Assembly: GCA_027214385.1 (NCBI GenBank)
Contig: JAPVXR010000004.1
Location: 1 to 64,000 of the forward strand
DNA: 64,000 nucleotides
Reading direction: 5' to 3'
Origin: Cryomorphaceae bacterium 1068
GTDB taxonomy: Bacteria > Bacteroidota > Bacteroidia > Flavobacteriales_D > Cryomorphaceae
This document shows positions 44,780-52,052 of the stretch, piece by piece. Below the pieces are notes generated by a model that saw nothing but the letters and a program-made list of their open reading frames with translations, was not told the origin of the DNA and searched no databases. Made by a program: the position numbers and the translations under genes. The first letter of the stretch is position 1. Every line of letters starts with the position of its first letter.

Positions 44780-45825
44780 AAAACGAAAGCCAAGAAAGCG
44801 AACAGTCAAAAGAACAAAGCGCAGTTCCCGAAACTCCGCCTCAAGAAGAATCGAGCCCTGAAAGTCAACTCAGTGCCGAAGCATATGAGGTAGGTCTCGC
44901 TATCGATAAGATTCGAAAAGAAATTGAAAAAGTGGTGGTAGGTCAAGTCGAGATCATCGACCTTATGATCGCTGCTCTTCTAACCGATGGGCACGTCCTG
45001 TTGGAAGGCGTTCCCGGTGTCGCTAAGACCCTTGTCTCTAAACTTCTGGCCAAGTGCATTTCGGTAGACTTTACTCGTATTCAGTTTACACCCGATCTCA
45101 TGCCGACCGATATCATAGGAACGACTGTCTTTGACATGAAGCGCTCGGAATTTCATTATAAGAGAGGACCGATATTCAGCAACGTCATCCTGATCGATGA
45201 AATCAACCGTGCACCTGCCAAGACTCAGGCCGCACTAATGGAGGTAATGGAAGAGAAGCAGGTAAGTGTGGATGGACAAACATATGCGCTGGCTCCGCCA
45301 TTTTTTGTAGTCGCTACTCAAAATCCGGTAGAGCAAGAAGGCACTTACAAGTTGCCTGAAGCTCAGCTGGATCGATTTATCTTCAAATTGGTAGCTACAT
45401 ACCCTAGTCTCGAAGAAGAGGAAGTTATGCTGAGAAGATTCAAATCTGATTTTTATGGAAACCGGGAAGAGCAAATAGATGCGGTTCTCAGCGGAGAAGA
45501 CCTCCTTAAATTTCGAAAAGTTGTAGAACAGGTATTTATAAAGGACGAGCTCATCTCCTACATTGCTCAAATAGTAGACCGTACCAGAAACAATAGCGAC
45601 TTATACTTGGGTGCATCACCAAGAGCTTCACTCGGGATTCTAAAAGCTTCTAAAGCTTTGGCCTTGATGAATGGTCGAGGATTCGTTACCCCTGATGACA
45701 TCAAGAAATCTGTCTTTCCCGTTTTAAATCACCGCTTGATATTGAGCTATGAGCGTGAAATAGAAGGAGTAGAACTAAAGGAAGTAATAGAGAGCCTCAT
45801 TCGAAAAGTAGACGTGCCTAAATGA
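44770..45825 (+). CDS. MoxR-family AAA+ ATPase
   Basis: This 351-residue cytoplasmic AAA+ ATPase has an acidic, glutamine/serine-rich N-terminal tail (residues 1-36), Walker A GVPGVAKT at 80-87, Walker B LIDE at 141-144, followed by the family-typical NRAPAKTQAALMEVMEE, and sensor-1 in VVATQNPVEQEGTY. The C-terminal lid carries GASPRASLGILKASKALA. MoxR proteins act as chaperone-like remodelers of partner complexes. Here the likely partners are the DUF58, DUF4129 and DUF4350 proteins encoded next to it. It overlaps both neighbours (10 and 4 bases). Confidence 0.93.
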   Translation: MSLENESQESEQSKEQSAVPETPPQEESSPESQLSAEAYEVGLAIDKIRKEIEKVVVGQVEIIDLMIAALLTDGHVLLEGVPGVAKTLVSKLLAKCISVDFTRIQFTPDLMPTDIIGTTVFDMKRSEFHYKRGPIFSNVILIDEINRAPAKTQAALMEVMEEKQVSVDGQTYALAPPFFVVATQNPVEQEGTYKLPEAQLDRFIFKLVATYPSLEEEEVMLRRFKSDFYGNREEQIDAVLSGEDLLKFRKVVEQVFIKDELISYIAQIVDRTRNNSDLYLGASPRASLGILKASKALALMNGRGFVTPDDIKKSVFPVLNHRLILSYEREIEGVELKEVIESLIRKVDVPK

Positions 45826-47156
45826 GAAAAGGATGGACACAAAAACTTTGGTTAACTCCCCTGTTTTTTACGACGGGAGCTACTGCCATATTTTTATGTG
45901 CTTTCGGTTTCACTTTTCCAATACTTTTTAGACTAGGCCAAGTTGTGGCGGCTATTCTTGTCATTTTAAGTGCCGCAGACGCCGTACTGCTTTTCAATAA
46001 GAAAGTAGCGTTAAAGGGTAGGCGAGAATTACCGAACATTCTAGGCTTGGCAGATGATACCGAAGTCAAAATAGTTCTAGACCTCACCTGTTCCATGCCT
46101 CTTCAAGCGACGATTATTGATGAGCTCCCAAACCAACTTCAGGAACGAAACTTTAAAATTGAGAAAACATTAGAGCCAGGCAGAAATACCGCAGTTTATA
46201 AGATGAGGCCAATAGATCGAGGTATATATAAATTCGGCTTGTTGAACGTCCTGCTCGAAGGACCACTGCACTTTATCAAACGTCGTTTAGCGCTGCCTCT
46301 AACGAGCGAAATAGCTGTATATCCCAGCATAAAGCAAATGCATGAAACGGAGCTCTTGGCTTTTAGTCGAATGGCATCACCAATAGGGCATAAAAGGTAC
46401 AAGCGAATAGGACAGAGTTATGAGTTTGAGCAAATCTCACCATTTACTGAAGGTGATGATTACCGCAGTATAAACTGGAAAGCGACGGGTAAAACGAGAG
46501 AACTCATGGTAAATCACTACCAAGACGAGCGCAGCCAAAATCTCTACTGCGTGATTAGCAAGGGCCGAGCTATGAAGATGGCTTTTCGGCACGTTACGTA
46601 TTTGGATTACGCTATTAACGCAACTCTGGCTATCTCTAATGTAGCCTTAAAAAAATACGATAATGTTGGCCTGATTACTTTCTCAGACAAAATCGGAACA
46701 GCGCTAAGAGCGGAGAATCGGTCGGGTCAAATAAGGAAAATACTCGATTCTCTTTATCACGAGAAGGAACGAACGCTAGAACCTGACTTTGAGTTATTGT
46801 TCAAATCAGTAAATCGATTAGCCAGAAACAGGAGCTTAATTCTTCTCTTCGCCAATTTTGAAACAAAACATACCGCTGATAGGGCATTACCACTTCTCAA
46901 AAAGATAAGTCGCAAGCACCTTTTGGTGATGGTTCTTTTCAAAGATTCTGAATTGGTGGATAAGGCTGATCAACCCAAAGAATCTGTCGAAGATGTGTAT
47001 CGTGTAACTCTGGCCGCTAAGCAAGCGAGTGAAAGAGAAGAGATCGTAAATAAACTGAGAAAGCAGGGCATTCAAACGATCTCTTGCGTGCCCGAGCAGC
47101 TTTCCGTTGAAGTGATAAATAAGTATATGGAGCTGAAATCGCGAGGAATCATTTAA
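45822..47156 (+). CDS. DUF58 domain-containing protein
   Basis: The 444-residue protein has two N-terminal membrane helices (about residues 12-52), an extracytoplasmic or cytoplasmic beta region, and the DUF58 signature FTEGDDYRSINWKATGKTRELMVNHY near 207-232, here quoted in pieces as GDDYRSINWKATGK. The C-terminal part has a VWA-like fold (NVGLITFSDKIGTALRA). DUF58 proteins almost always sit after a MoxR gene; the biochemical role is not known. It overlaps MoxR by 4 bases and is followed after 20 bases by a membrane protein gene. Confidence 0.88.
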   Translation: MRKGWTQKLWLTPLFFTTGATAIFLCAFGFTFPILFRLGQVVAAILVILSAADAVLLFNKKVALKGRRELPNILGLADDTEVKIVLDLTCSMPLQATIIDELPNQLQERNFKIEKTLEPGRNTAVYKMRPIDRGIYKFGLLNVLLEGPLHFIKRRLALPLTSEIAVYPSIKQMHETELLAFSRMASPIGHKRYKRIGQSYEFEQISPFTEGDDYRSINWKATGKTRELMVNHYQDERSQNLYCVISKGRAMKMAFRHVTYLDYAINATLAISNVALKKYDNVGLITFSDKIGTALRAENRSGQIRKILDSLYHEKERTLEPDFELLFKSVNRLARNRSLILLFANFETKHTADRALPLLKKISRKHLLVMVLFKDSELVDKADQPKESVEDVYRVTLAAKQASEREEIVNKLRKQGIQTISCVPEQLSVEVINKYMELKSRGII

Positions 47157-47176
47157 TTTACGGACAAAAGAAGGAC

Positions 47177-47860
47177 ATGCATATTGAAGATGACAAAACG
47201 AGAATCAATCAAAAGATTCAAAACGGATACTCTTTTGAACTAGAGAAATACTTTTCTGAAGGTTGGAATATCTTTAGAAAGGAACCTGGCCCATTTATTT
47301 TGTACGGTCTTCTTGCAGGTCTCATCTTAGGTGCACTGAATTTTTTGCCTGAGTATCTTGGAGAAATAGCGTCCTATTTACTGAGCCCGGCACTTACGGC
47401 AGGACTTTTCATTGGTGCGCGGAAAATTGATCAAGATGGAACGTTGGAATTCAACGATTTCTTCAAAGGATTCGATCACATTGTTCAGCTATTTCTAGTA
47501 ACTTTTATTTCGGGATTGCTTGTTGTGATCGGAATGGTATTTCTGATCTTGCCGGGAATCTGGCTTGCCGTTGGAATTACCTTAACCATCCCACTTATTC
47601 TCTTCGCTCGCTTTGATTTTTGGGAATCAATTACGACAAGTGTCAAGTTGGTCAATAAGAAGTGGTTTCACTTCTTTGCCCTTCTATTGCTTTTGGGAAT
47701 TTTTAATTTTATCGGGGCGCTGTTTCTCGTAGTGGGACTTTTGGTCACATTCCCAGTCACTTACTGCATACTATACGCTGCCTATAAAGACATTACAGGA
47801 TCTTCCTCAGGAAGTGATCAAATGAATTTAGAAGATCATTTAGTGGACGACAGCAATTAA
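47177..47860 (+). CDS. Polytopic membrane protein of unknown function
   Basis: This 227-residue protein has five or six hydrophobic helices, from LYGLLAGLILGALNFL near residue 43 to FLVVGLLVTFPVTYCILYAAY near 190. The loop pattern FLILPGIWLAVGITLTIPLILF is common to the glycerophosphodiester phosphodiesterase membrane-domain and DUF975-like families, so it may be related to the C-terminal half of the SpoIIM fusion at the head of the operon. It lies 20 bases after the DUF58 gene and is probably the last gene of the module. Its stop overlaps that of rng (TTAA at 47857-47860). Confidence 0.7.
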   Translation: MHIEDDKTRINQKIQNGYSFELEKYFSEGWNIFRKEPGPFILYGLLAGLILGALNFLPEYLGEIASYLLSPALTAGLFIGARKIDQDGTLEFNDFFKGFDHIVQLFLVTFISGLLVVIGMVFLILPGIWLAVGITLTIPLILFARFDFWESITTSVKLVNKKWFHFFALLLLLGIFNFIGALFLVVGLLVTFPVTYCILYAAYKDITGSSSGSDQMNLEDHLVDDSN

Positions 47861-49413
47861 TCGTCGAGCGGTTCTCCCTGATTATTAAAGAATTTGTATT
47901 GAAGGAAAGAGTAGTCCGTATCAGCTACAACCTTAATGCTCATTTTGAACTTCATACCCCACCTTCTTCTCATGGAGATGAGGCCTTTTGTCAAAAACGC
48001 CGAAAGGAAAGGATGTGCTTTGATAACCACCTTCTTCACTTTCAACTCTTCTGCCAAATACCTGAGATTGTGTTCAATAGTATCTGTAATCAGAACCGAA
48101 GCCTGAATTTTACCAGAACCATCACAGCATGGACAATTCTCTTCTGTGGAAATATCAGTTACTTCTCGGACGCGCTGACGCGTAACTTCTACGACACCAA
48201 ATCTACTCGGCGGCAAGACGTTATGCTTAGCTTTATCATCTTTAAGACACTCTTTTAGCTTTTCAAACAGCTGCTTTTGATGTGCTCTATCCGGCATATC
48301 GATAAAGTCGATAGCGATGATACCGCCCATATCTCTGAGGCGCAGTACTCTAGCGATTTCTTCAGCACATTCCAGATTGGTTTCCAGTGCGTTCTGTGCC
48401 TGTCCCTTATCTCCTGCTTTACGGCTACCACTGTTCACGTCAATGACGTGCATAGCTTCCGTATGCTCTACAATAAGATAAGCACCACTTTTAAGATTAA
48501 CCTGACGACCAAAGGTGGTCTTTATCTGTCGATTCACTCCGAACTTTTCAAATACATTTTGACCATCGTGAATCTTTACGATCTTTTCTTGTTTTGGCGC
48601 GATCTTTCTTAAGTATTCTTTTACCTCCTCACCCAATTCAGGATCATTGATGTGGATTTTGGAGAAATTCGCGCTAAGTAAGTCCCTGAGTACTGTAGAT
48701 GTTCTGTTTAATTCGCCTAGCACTCGTTTCGGAGGTTTGGCATTTTTCAGATTCTCATGAATCTTTTCCCATCGAGCGTAGAGATCTTTTAAGTCAGCAT
48801 CCAGTTCTGCTACTTTTTTATTCTCAGCAACTGTTCTTACGATTACACCAAAATTCTTTGGTTTAATGCTCATGAGCAGACGCCGCAATCTGGTGCGCTC
48901 CTCTTTATTCCTTATCCGCTGAGAAAGAGAGATTTTATCACCAAAAGGTACAAGTACGACGAATCGTCCCGCCAAGGTGATTTCAGAGGTAAGCCTGGGG
49001 CCTTTAGATGAAATAGGCTCCTTTGCTACCTGTACTAAGATGTTTTGACTGCCGGAAACGACGTCGTTGATCTTACCGTTCTTATCAATATCTTCCTCCA
49101 TGGGAAAATCTTGAAGAGATGCGGGAACAGACTTCTGAGACAAAGTACGCTTCACTAATTTGTGAAGTGACTTAAACTGAGGACCAAGATCCAAATAATG
49201 CAAAAAAGCATCCTTCTCGTAACCAACATCGACAAACGCCGCATTGAGGCTCGGGATAACACGATGTACCTTACCCAGGTATATATCGCCTACCGCAAAA
49301 TCTTGATTTCCTTTCTCTTTGTGCAGTTCTGTAAGAACATTGTCTTTTAGAAAGGCAATATCAACTTCGTTTCCCTTGGCATTTACTACTAGCTCAAGAT
49401 TCACGAGTTCCAA
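47857..49413 (-). CDS. rng: Ribonuclease G/E family protein
   Basis: This endoribonuclease of 518 residues processes rRNA ends and decays mRNA. The N-terminal S1 domain (about residues 38-130) contains GDIYLGKVHRVIPSLNAAFVDVG in two blocks. The catalytic DNase I-like part has the two metal-binding aspartates in MHVIDVNSGS and GGIIAIDFIDM. The zinc-link motif is CPCCDGSGK near residue 420. It lacks the long C-terminal degradosome tail of RNase E, so RNase G is the better name. It is the last gene of the leftward HU-TPR-mini-protein-rng group, with 54 bases to the upstream mini-gene. Confidence 0.93.
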   Translation of the reverse strand: MELVNLELVVNAKGNEVDIAFLKDNVLTELHKEKGNQDFAVGDIYLGKVHRVIPSLNAAFVDVGYEKDAFLHYLDLGPQFKSLHKLVKRTLSQKSVPASLQDFPMEEDIDKNGKINDVVSGSQNILVQVAKEPISSKGPRLTSEITLAGRFVVLVPFGDKISLSQRIRNKEERTRLRRLLMSIKPKNFGVIVRTVAENKKVAELDADLKDLYARWEKIHENLKNAKPPKRVLGELNRTSTVLRDLLSANFSKIHINDPELGEEVKEYLRKIAPKQEKIVKIHDGQNVFEKFGVNRQIKTTFGRQVNLKSGAYLIVEHTEAMHVIDVNSGSRKAGDKGQAQNALETNLECAEEIARVLRLRDMGGIIAIDFIDMPDRAHQKQLFEKLKECLKDDKAKHNVLPPSRFGVVEVTRQRVREVTDISTEENCPCCDGSGKIQASVLITDTIEHNLRYLAEELKVKKVVIKAHPFLSAFLTKGLISMRRRWGMKFKMSIKVVADTDYSFLQYKFFNNQGEPLDD

Positions 49414-49467
49414 AAATTATGTGCCGAAAAACGGGCTAAAAGCCCGCGCTAATTCAATTAGAAATAT

Positions 49468-49557
49468 CTATTTCTTCTTGTGGCGATTCTTTCGGAGACG
49501 CTTCTTGCGCTTGTGCGTGGCCATCTTGTGACGCTTGCGTTTTTTACCGCTTGGCAT
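49468..49557 (-). CDS. 29-residue very basic protein of the AURKAIP1/COX24 (mS38/bS22-like) type
   Basis: A short open frame from ATG 49557 to TAG 49468 encodes MPSGKKRKRHKMATHKRKK then RLRKNRHKKK, almost half lysine and arginine. The RKRHKMxTHKRKKRLRKNR pattern matches the COX24/AURKAIP1 domain, known as mitoribosomal mS38 and, in actinobacteria, ribosomal protein bS22. Bacteroidota genomes carry proteins of this kind, so a small-subunit ribosomal protein is the best guess. It sits 10 bases after a TPR gene stop and 54 before rng, in an operon with HU. No canonical ribosome-binding sequence is seen, as is usual in this phylum. Confidence 0.8.
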   Translation of the reverse strand: MPSGKKRKRHKMATHKRKKRLRKNRHKKK

Positions 49558-49567
49558 AAAAATATAT

Positions 49568-50059
49568 TTAAAAGTTATTTTCTTCGTTTAACTGATCCAG
49601 CATCCTTTCTACCCCTCTGATTACGACCGTATCTTGTTCGTAGTTCAGGTAAGTTTCCAGTAATGGTATAGCCTCGGAATTCTTATCCAACTGCATTTTT
49701 GTTTGTGCTAACCAAAAATAGGCCGTTGGATATTTTACTTCGGTATCGTACTGAATCACTTTTTCAAACCGCAACTCTGCGTTCGAAATTTGGCGCGAAG
49801 TTACAGAAAATTGTGCAAGATGCCAATGAACATCTACTTGAGTCGAATCTTCTTCCAGTATTGCCCGCAGTTTCATGATCCCTTGCATGGGGTTTTCCCC
49901 ATTCTGAACCATCTCTACTGCTTCGTTTATCTCTAAATCAATAGGGTTGGTCTCGGCATCTCGCTTATCTTTCGGCAAGCGTGGCGCAAAGACCAACCCT
50001 ATGAAAAGAAGAAGAGCACCGCAAATCAATGCTATTTGAACTACACGGTGTCTCGACAT
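49568..50059 (-). CDS. Membrane-anchored tetratricopeptide-repeat protein
   Basis: The 163-residue protein begins with an uncleaved membrane anchor (VVQIALICGALLLFIGLVFAP) and continues with a helical region of two to three TPR-like repeats, for example HWHLAQFSVTSRQISNAELRFEKVIQYD and TAYFWLAQTKMQLDKNSEAIPLLETYL quoted in two blocks. The usual length of the flavobacterial family is about this. It lies 8 bases after HU and 10 bases before the COX24-type mini gene. A role in assembling something at the membrane is inferred from TPRs alone. Confidence 0.75.
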   Translation of the reverse strand: MSRHRVVQIALICGALLLFIGLVFAPRLPKDKRDAETNPIDLEINEAVEMVQNGENPMQGIMKLRAILEEDSTQVDVHWHLAQFSVTSRQISNAELRFEKVIQYDTEVKYPTAYFWLAQTKMQLDKNSEAIPLLETYLNYEQDTVVIRGVERMLDQLNEENNF

Positions 50060-50067
50060 AGCTTTAC

Positions 50068-50358
50068 TTATTTTACCTTAACGTTCTTCTTTACTTTCTC
50101 AACGAATGATTTAGAAGGCTTAAAGGCTGGAATATTATGTGCAGGGATCACGATTGGCTCCTCTGCTGAGATATTTCTTCCGATTTTTTCAGCTCTTTCT
50201 TTTACAATAAAACTACCGAAGCCTCGCAAGTATACATTTTCTCCATCTGTCAGTGACTTCTTCACTGAGTTCATAAATGCTTCTACGGTTGTTTGTACGG
50301 CCACCTTCTCAAGACCTGTTTGTTCTGCAATTTCTGCAACAACGTCTGCTTTAGTCAT
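50068..50358 (-). CDS. HU/IHF-family DNA-binding protein
   Basis: This 96-residue nucleoid protein has the HU fold: an N-terminal helical dimer region (TKADVVAEIAEQTGL) and the long beta arm with GENVYLRGFGSFIVKERAEK followed by RNISAEEPIVIPAHNIPAFKPSKSF, with the proline expected at the tip of the DNA-intercalating arm. It bends DNA nonspecifically or with weak preference. It leads the leftward operon. Its promoter (TTG-18-TATCTTTG) lies 52-73 bases upstream and shares a palindrome with the mutY promoter. Confidence 0.92.
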   Translation of the reverse strand: MTKADVVAEIAEQTGLEKVAVQTTVEAFMNSVKKSLTDGENVYLRGFGSFIVKERAEKIGRNISAEEPIVIPAHNIPAFKPSKSFVEKVKKNVKVK

Positions 50359-50402
50359 GTGTTATTTACTTAACGTTTGAATAATTATTTCTGATTTCCG
50401 CG

Positions 50403-50431
50403 CAAAGATACCTGATTAAAGCGTTGTACAA
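50403..50431 (-). promoter_or_regulatory. Predicted HU promoter, TTG-18-TATCTTTG
   Basis: On the minus strand TTG (50429-50431) is followed after 18 bases by TATCTTTG (50403-50410), an exact -7 consensus. The -33 TTG is half of the palindrome TTGTACAA (50424-50431), whose other half is the -33 of the divergent mutY promoter. Confidence 0.65.
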
Positions 50432-50452
50432 AAGGTGTTTTCGCTAAATTCG
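50424..50452 (+). promoter_or_regulatory. Predicted mutY promoter, TTG-18-TAAATTCG
   Basis: TTG (50424-50426) is followed after 18 bases by TAAATTCG (50445-50452), one mismatch from TAnnTTTG, 34 bases before the mutY ATG. It overlaps the HU promoter at TTGTACAA, so the two promoters probably exclude each other. Confidence 0.5.
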
Positions 50453-50486
50453 TTTTTTAACCCTATGAGTCCTAACTATTGACCCG

Positions 50487-51539
50487 ATGGATGTAGATGA
50501 GCAGTTGATTTTGTGGTATTTAAAAGAAAAAAGGGACCTGCCGTGGAGAAACACCACTGATCCTTACAAGATTTGGCTATCAGAAATAATATTACAGCAA
50601 ACTCGTGTAGATCAAGGACTTGATTACTATCACAAATTTGTTTCCACTTATCCTACCGTTGGACTCTTAGCAGAAGCAGATACGGAAGAAATTTTGAAAA
50701 ATTGGCAAGGATTAGGCTACTATTCAAGAGCGAGAAACCTACATGCCACTGCAAAACATATTCACTTTGAGCTCGAAGGGGTTTTTCCAGAAAAGTATGC
50801 CAGCATCATAAAGCTAAAGGGAGTTGGCCCATATACCGCTGCAGCTATTGCAAGCTTTGCTTTCAAAGAACCAAAGGCAGTAGTAGATGGGAATGTCTAT
50901 CGCGTGCTATCTAGACTTTTCGACATCAATACACCGATTAATTCAACTGAGGGAAAAAAAATATTTCAAGAATTGGCCGATGGCCTACTTAGTCAAGAAC
51001 GTCCTGATCTGTTCAATCAAGCTATAATGGAATTGGGAGCTCTAGTTTGCACTCCTAAAAAACCGCTCTGCCTTCACTGTCCAATACAAGGAAAGTGTCT
51101 GGCATTTCAAAACAGCACCATTGACGAAAGGCCGATCAAGCTAAAAAAGACCAAACAAACCCTTAGGAGGATAGATTATGCCGTAGTTGAAAAAGGAAAT
51201 GAGATAGTTTTGAGAAAGCGGGAAGAGAAAGATATTTGGCAAGGGCTTTACGATTTTGCTTCGCTGGAAGACTCAGAGAATATAGAGGAAGCTGCTATGA
51301 GCAATTATGTGCGGGAGACTTTTCCAAAGGCCCGAGTAGCATCGATTGGTTCGGTGCCTGAGAAATCATACACCCACTTGCTTAGTCACCGCCGCATAGA
51401 AGCACGATTTTGGCGGGTAGAAGTATCGGGAACGCTTGAAGACGAAGGGGTTTATCGGGTTATTCAAAAAGACGACATTGATAAATATGCGGTACCTCGG
51501 TTAATTCATCGGTTTTTAGAGGATACAGGGATGGTATGA
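50487..51539 (+). CDS. mutY: A/G-specific adenine glycosylase MutY
   Basis: This DNA-repair glycosylase removes adenine opposite 8-oxoguanine. Catalytic E33 lies in LSEIILQQTRVD, the helix-hairpin-helix is LKGVGPYTAAAIASFAF at residues 110-126, and catalytic D134 follows in AVVDGNVYRVLSR. The [4Fe-4S] cluster ligands are C188, C195, C198 and C204 (C-x6-C-x2-C-x5-C). The C-terminal NUDIX-like domain that reads 8-oxoguanine is present from about residue 225 (YAVVEKGNEIVLRKREE). The 350-residue length is normal. ssb follows 42 bases on with its own promoter. Confidence 0.96.
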   Translation: MDVDEQLILWYLKEKRDLPWRNTTDPYKIWLSEIILQQTRVDQGLDYYHKFVSTYPTVGLLAEADTEEILKNWQGLGYYSRARNLHATAKHIHFELEGVFPEKYASIIKLKGVGPYTAAAIASFAFKEPKAVVDGNVYRVLSRLFDINTPINSTEGKKIFQELADGLLSQERPDLFNQAIMELGALVCTPKKPLCLHCPIQGKCLAFQNSTIDERPIKLKKTKQTLRRIDYAVVEKGNEIVLRKREEKDIWQGLYDFASLEDSENIEEAAMSNYVRETFPKARVASIGSVPEKSYTHLLSHRRIEARFWRVEVSGTLEDEGVYRVIQKDDIDKYAVPRLIHRFLEDTGMV

Positions 51540-51555
51540 GCCGATTCAATTCCGT

Positions 51556-51563
51556 TATATTTG
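51556..51563 (+). promoter_or_regulatory. Predicted -7 element of ssb
   Basis: TATATTTG exactly fits TAnnTTTG and lies 18 bases before the ssb ATG. The following TACCCTC resembles the flank of the gcvP promoter (CACCCTC). No clear -33 TTG is seen. Confidence 0.5.
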
Positions 51564-51581
51564 TACCCTCAATTTTGAATT

Positions 51582-52025
51582 ATGGCTGGCGTTAATAAAG
51601 TTATCATCTTAGGAAATTTGGGGATGGATCCCGAAGTGCGCACCCTCGAAAGTGGCGCTAAATTGGCTCGTCTCAGAATAGCAACTTCAGAGTCTTACAC
51701 TAACCGTGAAGGGCAAAAGGTTGAAAATACCGAGTGGCATAGCGTTACAGTTTGGCGTCAGTTGGCCGACATCGCCGAGAAGTATCTCGCAAAAGGTCGA
51801 CAAGTCTATATCGAAGGAAAGCTTCAAACTCGATCTTGGAAAGACCCCGAAGGAAATGACCGCTACGCGACTGAAATAGTAGGAGAGCGCCTACAGCTTA
51901 TCGGGGGCAGACCCGATTCGAATGAATCACGCCCCCCCAATACTTCAGAGGCATCGACACCGGCACAGCAAAGCCAGCCTACCCATCAGAATTCAGATGA
52001 TGCACCCGATGATTTGCCATTTTAA
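51582..52025 (+). CDS. ssb: Single-stranded DNA-binding protein
   Basis: SSB coats single-stranded DNA in replication, recombination and repair. The OB-fold covers residues 1-110 with the N-terminal MAGVNKVIILGNLGMDPE and the ENTEWHSVTVWRQLADIAEKYLAKG region split by the L-strands. A flexible proline/serine/glutamine-rich linker follows. The tail ends DDAPDDLPF, the acidic DDxPF peptide that recruits partner proteins. The 147-residue length is normal. gldE begins 27 bases downstream, a gene order (mutY-ssb-gldE-gldD) familiar in Flavobacteriia. Confidence 0.95.
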   Translation: MAGVNKVIILGNLGMDPEVRTLESGAKLARLRIATSESYTNREGQKVENTEWHSVTVWRQLADIAEKYLAKGRQVYIEGKLQTRSWKDPEGNDRYATEIVGERLQLIGGRPDSNESRPPNTSEASTPAQQSQPTHQNSDDAPDDLPF

Positions 52026-52052
52026 TTATCTTGTAGCTGAAAAATCAGTTTA

